64,000 nt of DNA. Source: Phycisphaerae bacterium (GTDB lineage Bacteria; Planctomycetota; Phycisphaerae; UBA1845). This document shows positions 57,344 through 64,000 of the stretch, in pieces. Within the stretch, counting starts at the first letter, position 1. Every line of letters starts with the position of its first letter. The stretch covers positions 87,602 through 151,601 of the forward strand of contig JAJDDQ010000030.1 in NCBI GenBank assembly GCA_029260215.1. The letters are read 5' to 3'. Made by a program: the position numbers and the translations under genes. A model generated the notes under the pieces. It was not told where the DNA came from. It searched no databases and saw nothing but the letters and a program-made list of their open reading frames with translations.

Positions 57344-58210
57344 CTATCCCTCGCGCAGGAGCGCAACCGCCAGCCGCTTTGCGGATTCGGGGGCGTGGCG
57401 GAAGAACAGCAGCGGCTCGACAAGCTCGAGTTCGTTCAGCAACAATTGCCCGGAATCGTCGCGCAGGAAATCGACGCGCGCGTAAAGCAAATCTCTCTCG
57501 ACGGCGCGCATAACGGAATCCGCAAGAGCACGTTCATCCTGTGTCGGTCGATAAATTTTGTCCGACGCCCCAAAATCGTCCTGAACACGAAAGTCGCCGG
57601 GGACGGGGATTTTCTGAACGGCGTGCGTGCATTGACCATCGACATAGACGAACGAAATCTCGCCCTCCGTCTCGACACGCGGGAGGTATGGCTGAAGGAG
57701 AGCGGTCTCACCCGCGTGCGTCAAACGGTCAACGTGCCTCTGGGCGGTGGCGCGTTGCGCTTCTGAATCATCAAACCGCAGGGTTTCGTGGGCCGTCGCA
57801 CCGACGGCGGGTTTTAAGAACCCGCGTGACCAGCCGTTGTCGCGCATGAGCGAAGCAACGTCCGGCTGAGTATTGGGTTCAAGCCAGATTGTGGGAATCG
57901 TACGCACGCCGCGCTTCGCGAGATCACGAAGATAGCTCTTGTGCGTGTTCCATTGTACGACATCGGGGGCGTTGAAGAACATTGTTTGAGATGCGCATCG
58001 GTAGGCCCATTCGACGAACGCATCGCACCGCGCGACGTAATCCCAAGTCGTGCGAATGAGGCAGCGGTCACAGGAAGACCAGTCGAATGATTCGTCGTCC
58101 CACGCGGGTGTTACAACGCTCGCGCCCACGTCTTCGAGTGCGCGCACGAGGGCGACATCGTCCTTTTCCCACGATGGGAGTTCCCGGCAGGTGGCCAACG
58201 CGATACGCAT
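57344..58210 (-). CDS. ATP-grasp (RimK-like) protein
   Basis: This 288-residue protein shows the ATP-grasp fold: an N-terminal Rossmann-like part (MRIALATCRELPSWEKDD), nucleotide-binding GFLKPAVGATAHET, LLQPYLPRVETEGEISFVYVDG and the metal-binding LLNELELVEPLLFF near the C-terminus. The family ligates a carboxylate to an amine, and related proteins include glutathione-synthetase-like enzymes. Substrate is unknown. It diverges from a second ATP-grasp gene 466 bp away. ATG 58210 is preceded by a weak ribosome site. Confidence 0.85.
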   Translation of the reverse strand: MRIALATCRELPSWEKDDVALVRALEDVGASVVTPAWDDESFDWSSCDRCLIRTTWDYVARCDAFVEWAYRCASQTMFFNAPDVVQWNTHKSYLRDLAKRGVRTIPTIWLEPNTQPDVASLMRDNGWSRGFLKPAVGATAHETLRFDDSEAQRATAQRHVDRLTHAGETALLQPYLPRVETEGEISFVYVDGQCTHAVQKIPVPGDFRVQDDFGASDKIYRPTQDERALADSVMRAVERDLLYARVDFLRDDSGQLLLNELELVEPLLFFRHAPESAKRLAVALLREG

Positions 58211-58676
58211 GCCCGGAGATTATCCGTTGGCTCGTTGCTCTGCCAGCGACACGTTCGCGTGGCGTGTATCCCAAAACAAGTGGCAATTCGTAATGTGGGG
58301 TGGCACGGCCTACCGGCGCAGTCGGTAGGCCGTGGGGGTTTGGTGACGCCACGGCCTGGCTACGCCAGACCGTCCCACCCAAAATGGGATGCATCCAACG
58401 TGACATGAAACGAATCCAAACTTGTCAGATTGGCTGCGTACGTTAATCTCGAACGTGTAATGTCGTCGGTGCGCTCAAGGAACAAAACACGATCTTCGCG
58501 ACGCGGCTCATCAAGCGTGTGCTGGAGGAGTTGGCTGATCGAGACATGATCGAGCGGTGCAAGGAGTTGGACCTCTGCGTGTCGCGATCGGAGGAGAAAA
58601 TCAAGCTGGAGGCCACCGATTTGGTTACCGTACAAACGATGAATTACCTCCACGGCGGCCATCACGGGCTTGTGTT
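58211..58676. other. Intergenic region with repeat copy B and a possible small coding frame
   Basis: This 466-bp gap between the divergent ATP-grasp genes carries the palindromic repeat at 58297-58380 and an open frame at 58447-58680 that ends at the start of the second ATP-grasp gene (listed separately). Nothing else is evident. Confidence 0.5.
58297..58380. repeat. Intergenic palindromic repeat, copy B
   Basis: GGGGTGGCACGGCCTACCG-GCGCAGT-CGGTAGGCCGTG has a perfect long stem, followed by CCACGGCCTGGCTACGCCAGACCGT and closing CCCACCC. It is homologous to 55659-55743; the outer GGGTGG/CCACCC ends also pair. Confidence 0.7.
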
Positions 58677-58680
58677 ATGA
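58447..58680 (+). CDS. Possible small or truncated protein coupled to the ATP-grasp gene
   Basis: A frame without an upstream ATG (the frame has TAA at 58444-58446) reads VVGALKEQNTIFATRLIKRV, LEELADRDMIERCKELDLCV and ends HGGHHGLVL with TGA overlapping the next ATG (ATGA). GC-rich third positions and the 4-nt overlap suggest real coding. It may be the remnant of a gene whose start was lost to the adjacent repeat, or it may use a non-ATG start. It is a helical, charged sequence of unknown family. Confidence 0.3.
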   Translation, partial: SRTCNVVGALKEQNTIFATRLIKRVLEELADRDMIERCKELDLCVSRSEEKIKLEATDLVTVQTMNYLHGGHHGLVL

Positions 58681-59702
58681 AAAAGCTTCGCGTCCTGGCG
58701 CTTATGGATAAGTCGTTTGTTCCACCCGACACGCTCGACGACGTCGAGGACGAAAACAAATGCCCGTGGCTGACCGAGTTCGATATCATCAACGCCTCGC
58801 GTGCGTTGGGCCACGAGGTGCATGTGGTCGGCGTAGCGAGTGATCTGGGCGAACTGCACGCAGCCATTCACGATTTCAAACCGCACGTCGTCTTCAACAT
58901 TCTGGAGGAGTTTCACGGTGTGGGCGAATACGTCGCCCACGTGCTCGGCTACCTGGAATTGCTCAAGCAGCATTACACCGGCTGCAACCCTGAAGGGGTG
59001 ATGCTCTCGTGGGGCAAGTCGCTTTCAAAAGCGATTCTGCGACATCATAACATTCCCATACCGGAATTCACGATCATCCCCCTGGGTCGCGCGGTGCGCG
59101 TACCCGCGGGCATGTCGTTTCCCATGATCGTCAAATCCAGCACGGAACACGGATCGGTGGGCATTGCGCAAGCGTCCGTGGTCCACGATGAAGAGAAACT
59201 GGCTGAGCGCGTGCAGTTTGTTTTCGACCAACTTGGAACGGATGCGATCGTCGAGGAATACATCGACGGGCGGGAATTGTACGTCGGCATCATGGGCAAC
59301 ACGCGGCTCGATGTTTTTCCGATCTGGGAACTTCACTTCGACAAATTGCCCGCCGGCGTGCCGCGCATCGCCACCGAGAAAATCAAATGGGACGTGGACT
59401 ACCAGGAACGCGCCGGCATCCGCACGAACAAAGCCAGGAACATCCCCCCCGAACTTTACGACCGCATCGTCAAACTGTGCAAGCGCGCGTACAAGGCGCT
59501 GCGGCAGACGGGCTACGCACGCATCGACCTGCGCCTGGCCAAAGATGGCCGCGTGTACGTTCTCGAATGCAATCCCAACCCGCAACTCTCCTGGCACGAG
59601 GATTTCGCCCGCGCCGGCAAAGCCTTCGGCCTCGATTACGAATCGCTCATCCAGCGCATCCTCAATCTCGGCATGCGCCACCAAGCCGGTTGGAAGCAAT
59701 AG
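58677..59702 (+). CDS. D-Ala-D-Ala ligase-like ATP-grasp protein
   Basis: The start ATG 58677 (MKKLRVLALMDKSFVPPD) is chosen; the longer frame is not conserved-looking. The 341-residue protein has the ligase-type ATP-grasp features: the Gly-rich loop SSTEHGSVGIAQ, VEEYIDGRELYVGIMG, the Lys-rich RIATEKIKWD and the metal-binding YVLECNPNPQLS. This resembles D-alanine-D-alanine ligase in the C-terminal half, but the N-terminus (DVEDENKCPWLTEFDI) is distinct, so a peptide ligase with other substrates is likely. It is divergent from another ATP-grasp gene. Confidence 0.85.
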   Translation: MKKLRVLALMDKSFVPPDTLDDVEDENKCPWLTEFDIINASRALGHEVHVVGVASDLGELHAAIHDFKPHVVFNILEEFHGVGEYVAHVLGYLELLKQHYTGCNPEGVMLSWGKSLSKAILRHHNIPIPEFTIIPLGRAVRVPAGMSFPMIVKSSTEHGSVGIAQASVVHDEEKLAERVQFVFDQLGTDAIVEEYIDGRELYVGIMGNTRLDVFPIWELHFDKLPAGVPRIATEKIKWDVDYQERAGIRTNKARNIPPELYDRIVKLCKRAYKALRQTGYARIDLRLAKDGRVYVLECNPNPQLSWHEDFARAGKAFGLDYESLIQRILNLGMRHQAGWKQ

Positions 59703-59725
59703 AACACTACAGACTCCAACGCAGC

Positions 59726-59806
59726 GGGTGCCCCATTGCTTTAGCAGTGGGGTAGTCGAATCCGCGTGCCATTCGACTCCCCCACCTCTGAAGAGGCGGG
59801 GCACCC
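59726..59806. repeat. Long hairpin repeat, copy 1
   Basis: The ends GGGTGCCCC and GGGGCACCC pair, with inner pairings GTCGAAT/ATTCGAC and a CCTC-TGAA-GAGG hairpin. The same 81 bp recurs at 59917-59997. Similarity extends on to about 59873 in copy 1. Confidence 0.75.
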
Positions 59807-59861
59807 ACCCGTCATTTCAAAGTCGACGTTGCTGAGGAACGGTACGGACTCCAACACAACA

Positions 59862-59888
59862 AGCCGTGAACTTCAGTTCACGAGGACT
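59862..59888. repeat. Short palindromic repeat, AT form
   Basis: GTGAACT-TC-AGTTCAC is a perfect 7-bp stem, flanked by GCC and GAGGAC. It is the second member of the family seen at 43756-43783. A third, broken copy starts at about 60053 (GCCGTGAACT then diverges). Confidence 0.6.
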
Positions 59889-59916
59889 TCACCAACCCAA
59901 TCAGGGTCCGGGGGCA

Positions 59917-59997
59917 GGGTGCCCCATTGCTTTAGCAGTGGGGTAGTCGAATCCGCGTGCCATTCGACTCCCCCACCTCTGAAGAGGCGGGGCACCC
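59917..59997. repeat. Long hairpin repeat, copy 2
   Basis: It matches 59726-59806 almost base for base, with the same GGGTGCCCC/GGGGCACCC ends and the same following TTTCAAAGTCGACGTTGC. The offset between copies is 191 bp. Confidence 0.75.
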
Positions 59998-60088
59998 ACC
60001 CGTTATTTCAAAGTCGACGTTGCAATGGAACGGTATGGTATCAAGCGCCAAAAGCCGTGAACTCTTCATCCGAGCATCGAATCGGGAT

Positions 60089-60466
60089 TCATGAATCGGA
60101 CCGCATCACACCGATGCGCGTCATGGTCCAACGAGTCTGCGAGCCATCCAACCGCGTCAGCCCGAACTCACCGATAATCTTCTCACCGCTCAGGTGGATC
60201 ATCCAGGAATGGTCATCAACGCCGAGCAGTTGAAACCCGCCGCGATCGACCCGGCTGACAACGCCCCTGCCTCCGCTGACCGGGCCCTGATAATCGAGAT
60301 AGGCCTTTCGATGGTCCTTGATGCGAATGCACTCGATCGGAAACCCCGCTGTGGGCGGCGTGAGCAGTTGCCAAGTGGCCAGCGCGTCGGCCTGCTCGAG
60401 CATGAGATCCCAGTGCTCGCCGGTCGGGGCTTGATGGTGTAGGATGGCGAATCGGTTCGACATCAT
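60089..60466 (-). CDS. LigD_N-like (DNA ligase D 3'-phosphoesterase-type) domain protein
   Basis: This 125-residue protein, started at ATG 60466 or 60463, begins SNRFAILHHQAPTGEHWDLMLEQADALATW. This matches the N-terminal phosphoesterase domain of bacterial DNA ligase D (RFVIQ.H.A...H.DLRLE..G.L..WA), with the metal-binding His/Asp/Glu pattern, then GPVSGGRGVVSRVDRG. In LigD this domain trims 3' ends in end joining; stand-alone homologues are common in planctomycetes. The longer frame to 60649 overlaps the divergent TPR gene and is unlikely. Confidence 0.8.
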   Translation of the reverse strand: MMSNRFAILHHQAPTGEHWDLMLEQADALATWQLLTPPTAGFPIECIRIKDHRKAYLDYQGPVSGGRGVVSRVDRGGFQLLGVDDHSWMIHLSGEKIIGEFGLTRLDGSQTRWTMTRIGVMRSDS

Positions 60467-60510
60467 CGACGGAGATTGTAGCACACGGACCACGTTTCGA
60501 GGGATACGCG

Positions 60511-61290
60511 ATGGAAGGCATTCGGACAGACTCGGAATCATCCCCAACCCCTGAATTGATCGAATTCGGGCGGACGGCACGCGATTTCGCGGGAAAAATC
60601 GTTTTCGGCATGGGTTTTCTGCTGATGACGGCGGGGTTCGTCGGGACAATCGGCTGCGGCCCCAGCTTTCGCTATGTGAGATATGAAGCTGTTCGAGCGT
60701 TGAATGAGGGCGATCACGTCATCGCCAGGGAACGGTTCGAGCAGGCGTATCGCATGAAGCCCGGCGACACGCAAACTCTGTACGATCTGGGCAACGTTCA
60801 CCTTTACCTCGCACGGGATCGCGCGGAAACGGGCAACGGGCCCGCGGCCATGCGCGAGTTGGATCGCTCGATCAATTATTACTCGCGCGCGGTCGAGGCG
60901 CACCCCGGTTTCGTGGACGCGCTTCGAGCGAAGAATCACGCGCTCGAATTGAAAGGCCAATACGACGACGCGCTCGATACGGCAGTCTGGGCCACCGCCT
61001 TTGTAGGCCCTCGGGCGACGGAGCAGATGTTCCTGGCCCGTGAACTGGAAGAACGCGGCGACTACGACGGGGCTTTGCTGCGGTTTCGGCAGGCGGTTGC
61101 GATGGAACGTGACAACGCCCGCGCCCACGCGGAGTTCGCACGCTTCCTGCATCGGCACAACCGTCGCGAGATGACCATTCGTCACCTGCGCATCGCGTAC
61201 AAGCTCAATCCGTTCGAGCCGGGCGTGGCTGACCTGCTTACCGACCTTCACCAGCCGCTTCCGCGAACCACCGAACCGCGGGAACCGTAA
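60511..61290 (+). CDS. Lipoprotein-like TPR protein
   Basis: This 259-residue protein has a hydrophobic segment with a possible lipobox (FVGTIGCGPS, about residues 42-51) and about four tetratricopeptide repeats (ARERFEQAYRMKPGDTQTLYDLGNVHL, SRAVEAHPGFVDALRAKNHAL, ALLRFRQAVAMERDNARAHAEFARFL). It is probably a membrane-anchored scaffold for protein assembly. It ends 8 bp before the asparagine synthetase gene, so they may be co-transcribed. Confidence 0.8.
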   Translation: MEGIRTDSESSPTPELIEFGRTARDFAGKIVFGMGFLLMTAGFVGTIGCGPSFRYVRYEAVRALNEGDHVIARERFEQAYRMKPGDTQTLYDLGNVHLYLARDRAETGNGPAAMRELDRSINYYSRAVEAHPGFVDALRAKNHALELKGQYDDALDTAVWATAFVGPRATEQMFLARELEERGDYDGALLRFRQAVAMERDNARAHAEFARFLHRHNRREMTIRHLRIAYKLNPFEPGVADLLTDLHQPLPRTTEPREP

Positions 61291-61298
61291 CAAACCGC

Positions 61299-63227
61299 AT
61301 GTGCGGCATCGCTGGAATTGTCGATTTCTCCGGGCGGCCTATCGCTCCAACCGATCTCGAACGCGCAGTCGAATCCTTGAAACACCGAGGCCCGGACGAC
61401 TCGGGCGTGCTTGCGCGGACCGACGGAGGGCTGGCTGTGGGGTTGGCTGCCACACGCTTGGCCATCCTCGATATCAGCCCGGCTGGACATCAGCCGATGG
61501 TGCGCTGCGACGGTCGTTACACGCTGGTATTCAACGGCCTGATTTACAACCACGCGGAAATCGACCGGGAACTTGGGGAGGGTCTGTGGCAGCGCGCGTC
61601 ACGGTGCGATACCGAAACGGTTCTGGCTGCCTGCGCGCGTTGGGGGCCTGATGCGCTCGCTCGGTTCAACGGGCCTTTCGCGCTTGCGTATTACGATTCG
61701 TTGAAACGCGAAGGGTTCATCGCCCGCGACCGGTTCGGGATCAAACCGCTCGTGTGGACCGAGCACGACGGGCGCATGCTCTTCGCAAGCGAGATGCTCG
61801 CGCTGCATACCCTCGGCCAATGGTCCAGGGACGTTCATCTTTCCGACTTGATCCACTACTTGCGTTTCGGTTTCGTGGTGCATCCGCGAACGATCTACGC
61901 GAACGTGCGTCGCTTGTCGCCGGGAAAGTTTTTCCGGTTCGACGCTGACGGCGTGGAAAATCCTGAAACGTATTGCGCGTCTGCGACGGCCGCCCCCACC
62001 AAGCTCCTAACGGACTGGTCTGAGGCTGCCTCGCGCATTCGGCGGGCGATGCGTGAGTCGGTTTCGCGACGACGGTTGGCCGACGTACCGCTGGGAGCGT
62101 TCCTGTCGGGCGGGCTGGATTCCTCGATCATCGTGGCCCACTTGGCGGAGCTTTCCTCGAAACCGGTGGAGACGTTCGCGGTAGGCTGGGCCGACCAGAA
62201 CGCCTACGACGAAACGCGCTACGCCCGGATGGTGGCTGAGCGTTTTGGGACGCATCATCACGAAATACGTTTTCGTTTTTCGGATGTTTTGGACATTCTG
62301 CCGGACACGCTGGATCACCTGGGCGAGCCGTTTTTCGACAGTTCGGTCCTGCCGGCTGCCCTGGTGTCGCGGTTCGCGCGCGAGCGTGTCACGGTGTGTC
62401 TTTCGGGCGACGGCGGGGACGAACTGTTCGGCGGATACTGGCGATATCAGGCCCACGGAATGTACGAGCGTTACGCGCGGCTGCCAGGATTGCTGCGACA
62501 TGGCCTGCTGGAGCCGTTGATGCGTCGGGCGGCGGTGAGCAAGTCATCGAGTTGGGCCAACCGCGTACGCCAGTTTCGCAAGATGACCCGTTGCGTATCG
62601 GACGATCCGTTGCGCCGGCACATCGCGTGGTCGGAGATACTTTCGCCCGAAGCGCGTGATCTATGCACACGCTGGCCCGACGGGGATCCCGTGCTCGATC
62701 GCATCGCAGCCGACACGAGCGCTTTGGACCCTTCCGACGCGCTCAATCGGATCATGCTGTTCGATCTGGGCTACAGTCTGCCGGCGGACATGCTGCAAAA
62801 AGTCGATCTGGCTGCCATGTATCATGGGTTGGATGTGCGCGTGCCGTTTCTCGATCCGGAGGTCGTCGCGCTCGCACGGGCCATCCCGTCGTCGATGAAA
62901 GTCGGGGGTGGAGACGGAAAAATCGTGTTGAAGGAAGCCTATCGCAACATGCTGCCGGAGGAAGTGCTCTCGCGACCGAAAGCCGGTTTCGAGGTGCCGG
63001 TCGGGGAATTCCTGCGTCACGATCTGCGGGACATTTTCATGGACACCGTTTCCGAAGCCACAATCTCACAGTTCGGTTTCCTGCGTCACGACGCGATTAT
63101 GGACATCTACGCCCAACACTGTGACCGTCGGGGGGAGCACGCGGATTTGCTCTTCGCGCTGCTGAGCCTGTGCTGGTGGGCGCGGCGATACGGAGTCGGA
63201 AACGTGACGGACGACGCCGGAACGTAG
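61299..63227 (+). CDS. asnB: Glutamine-hydrolysing asparagine synthase
   Basis: This 642-residue enzyme has catalytic Cys2 (MCGIAGIVDFSG), the glutaminase domain (to about residue 210, HRGPDDSG, VFNGLIYNHAEI) and the synthase domain with PP-loop FLSGGLDSSIIVAH, LSGDGGDELFGGY and KVDLAAMYHGLDVRVPFLD. It makes asparagine, or amidates an equivalent carboxylate in a sugar or peptide pathway. Family length is about 600-650. It follows a TPR gene closely. Confidence 0.93.
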   Translation: MCGIAGIVDFSGRPIAPTDLERAVESLKHRGPDDSGVLARTDGGLAVGLAATRLAILDISPAGHQPMVRCDGRYTLVFNGLIYNHAEIDRELGEGLWQRASRCDTETVLAACARWGPDALARFNGPFALAYYDSLKREGFIARDRFGIKPLVWTEHDGRMLFASEMLALHTLGQWSRDVHLSDLIHYLRFGFVVHPRTIYANVRRLSPGKFFRFDADGVENPETYCASATAAPTKLLTDWSEAASRIRRAMRESVSRRRLADVPLGAFLSGGLDSSIIVAHLAELSSKPVETFAVGWADQNAYDETRYARMVAERFGTHHHEIRFRFSDVLDILPDTLDHLGEPFFDSSVLPAALVSRFARERVTVCLSGDGGDELFGGYWRYQAHGMYERYARLPGLLRHGLLEPLMRRAAVSKSSSWANRVRQFRKMTRCVSDDPLRRHIAWSEILSPEARDLCTRWPDGDPVLDRIAADTSALDPSDALNRIMLFDLGYSLPADMLQKVDLAAMYHGLDVRVPFLDPEVVALARAIPSSMKVGGGDGKIVLKEAYRNMLPEEVLSRPKAGFEVPVGEFLRHDLRDIFMDTVSEATISQFGFLRHDAIMDIYAQHCDRRGEHADLLFALLSLCWWARRYGVGNVTDDAGT

Positions 63228-63271
63228 ACGAGCAAATCACCCAAGAATCGTCGATTCTGAGCTCAGCCGGG

Positions 63272-63305
63272 GGCGCGCGCTTTTTTTACCCGAAAAGCGC
63301 GCGCC
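63272..63305 (+). terminator. Strong GC hairpin downstream of asnB
   Basis: GGCGCGCGCTTTT and AAAAGCGCGCGCC form a perfect 13-bp stem with an 8-nt loop, 45 bp after the asnB stop. The stem itself carries a T run in its left arm. No poly-T follows the hairpin on the plus strand, but it may still terminate transcription. Confidence 0.55.
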
Positions 63306-63387
63306 TCCGACGTTATATTCATAGGAGGCGGCGACTTTTTACTGCGGCACGATCGCCGGGCGACAACTGAAATCCAGGAGCGGGACG

Positions 63388-63531
63388 ATGGCAAAAAGGC
63401 CCATAACATTTCCGGCGGAGCAAACGCGATCTATCAGAACCGCGACCCGGAGTGCGTTCGAAAAAGGAGCACGAAAGGAGCAATTGGCGAAAAGTCGCAG
63501 AATTGGGTGTGGCCACGCATTGGCTCGCTAG
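63388..63531 (+). CDS. Short basic protein interrupted by an insertion-sequence end
   Basis: A 47-residue frame MAKRPITFPAEQTRSIRTAT... with an AGGAG 7 nt before its ATG ends at TAG 63529-63531, which is the first base triplet of the IS terminal sequence TAGTCGTCCCTG. The original protein was probably longer and was cut by the insertion. It is rich in Arg/Lys/Ala; the family is not recognised. Confidence 0.45.
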   Translation: MAKRPITFPAEQTRSIRTATRSAFEKGARKEQLAKSRRIGCGHALAR

Positions 63532-63858
63532 TCGTCCCTGAAAAACCACGAATCCACTATTTTTCCAGTCTGAAATCGAGGCGATTGGTGGTATCCTTTG
63601 CAGGGAAGCTATGGATGGACGGTCGAAACCTTGCAAAACGGAACGGATTCCATGAAGCCCAAGCCTCAGCCACGCGATTCGTTTGAACTCTTTCAGGCCC
63701 ACTTCGATCAGATGCTCGACTCCGAACACGCATTGATTCAACTGGCTGACAAGATTGACTGGACGCATCTCGACGCCACTTTTTCGAACTGCTATCGCCC
63801 GGATATCGGAGCGCCCGCGAAGGCTGTCCGCCTGATGGTCGGCCTGCATTACCTCAAG
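63529..63858 (+). mobile_element. 5' part of an IS5/IS1182-like element
   Basis: It starts with the terminal sequence TAGTCGTCCCTGAAAAA, holds the start of a transposase, and stops where an identical terminal sequence begins at 63859. The element is thus interrupted by a second insertion. About 330 bp remain in the window. Confidence 0.7.
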
Positions 63859-63861
63859 TAG
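63652..63861 (+). pseudogene. Transposase N-terminal fragment (DUF772-type)
   Basis: The frame MKPKPQPRDSFELFQAHFDQ followed by ALIQLADKIDWTHLDATFSN and APAKAVRLMVGLHYLK is the N-terminus of IS5/IS1182-type transposases. It ends after 69 codons at a TAG that belongs to the second IS terminus, so it is inactive. Confidence 0.8.
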
Positions 63862-64000
63862 TCGTCCCTGAAAAAGCCTCCTACGCGGCGGCGAGATATT
63901 TTTTCGGCTGGAATTGCTGGAATTGATAGTCACATTTTGTGGCTTTGGGCCAGCCGGCCAGCGCGAGCACCGTCTGGAGCACGGATGCGCGCAGCGCAAA
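63859..64000 (-). mobile_element. 3' end of a second IS5/IS1182-like element, inserted into the first
   Basis: The right-hand copy runs on the minus strand; its 3' terminal sequence reads TTTTTCAGGGACGACTA up to 63859. It continues beyond the window. Its terminal 17 bp equal those of the first element, so the two belong to one family. Confidence 0.7.
63881..64000 (-). CDS. Transposase C-terminal part (second IS element)
   Basis: Forty codons enter from the right edge: FALRASVLQTVLALAGWPK, then DYQFQQFQPKKYLAAA and stop TAG (63883-63881), 20 bp before the IS end. This is the usual close of this transposase type. The N-terminal part lies outside the window, so integrity cannot be judged. Confidence 0.75.
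   Translation of the reverse strand, partial: FALRASVLQTVLALAGWPKATKCDYQFQQFQPKKYLAAA

Larger units (their letters stand above)
59703..60088. other. Intergenic region of tandem palindromic repeats
   Basis: This 386-bp gap is mostly two copies of an element of about 148 bp offset by 191 bp, plus one short palindrome at 59862-59888. Frames through it are open by chance and have repeat-derived sequence. No gene is supported. Confidence 0.7.

Noticed and set aside
59726..60064. CRISPR array
   Set aside because: Only two copies of a long hairpin element, no short regular repeats with unique spacers; no cas genes in the window.
1..64000. tRNA or rRNA genes
   Set aside because: I looked through the intergenic gaps and found no cloverleaf or rRNA-like segment; a covariance search would be decisive.

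Overview
The window most resembles a chromosomal segment of a Planctomycetota bacterium, probably a Phycisphaerae-like lineage. This is an inference from gene style: secreted proteins ending in dockerin-type Ca-binding loops, planctomycete Cys-rich 'CCxxNG...FCCxxxWD' repeats, thrombospondin type-3 repeats, IPTL-type C-terminal sorting tails, a prepilin-like protein, many multiheme cytochromes and a flagellin. No 16S gene is present to confirm it.

Layout. 1-11.9 kb: surface or secreted proteins, plus a group on the + strand made of an OmpR-type response regulator, a dockerin-like protein, a pseudopilin and a membrane histidine kinase. 11.9-18.0 kb (minus): a compact operon of PiT phosphate transporter, ArsS-like radical SAM enzyme, DUF547 protein, TyrA, rSAM/selenodomain-type glycosyltransferase and a DUF3179 protein. 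18.4-20.0 kb: a five-repeat YHS-like metal-binding protein and a hypothetical protein. 20.2-21.6 kb: ECF sigma/anti-sigma pair. 21.6-32.5 kb: an electron-transfer island with six c-type cytochrome genes (38 c-heme motifs by my count), a Rieske protein and cytochrome b. 32.7-43.7 kb: housekeeping and secreted genes (YifB/ComM, WecA-like, NrtS, YjbQ, S9 peptidase, SPFH plus Arc-like, DUF456). 44-47 kb: flagellin and a membrane redoxin. 47-52 kb: FG-GAP proteins, one duplicated and truncated, and a broken BNR-type gene. 52.3-57.3 kb: response regulator, rpsO-pnp and a sigma-54 activator. 57.3-63.2 kb: two ATP-grasp proteins, a LigD_N-like protein, a TPR protein and AsnB. The right edge holds nested insertion-sequence fragments.

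Most interesting result: two genes that look truncated are almost certainly selenoprotein genes. In the DUF3179 gene (12075-12914, minus) and the redoxin gene (46248-47030, plus) an in-frame UGA replaces the conserved redox Cys. The frame stays open to the natural end of the domain, and a bacterial-SECIS-like hairpin with G in its apical loop follows the UGA by 21-23 nt. A conventional gene caller would cut both genes short. The DUF3179 selenoprotein closes the operon that contains the ArsS-like radical SAM enzyme, a family whose own members often carry Sec.

Regulation visible in the sequence includes an excellent sigma-54 promoter in front of the nonaheme cytochrome-Rieske-cytochrome b operon, and paired palindromic operators at identical spacing upstream of two cytochrome lipoprotein genes. 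Several intergenic regions carry short palindromic repeats, one family with compensatory stem changes.
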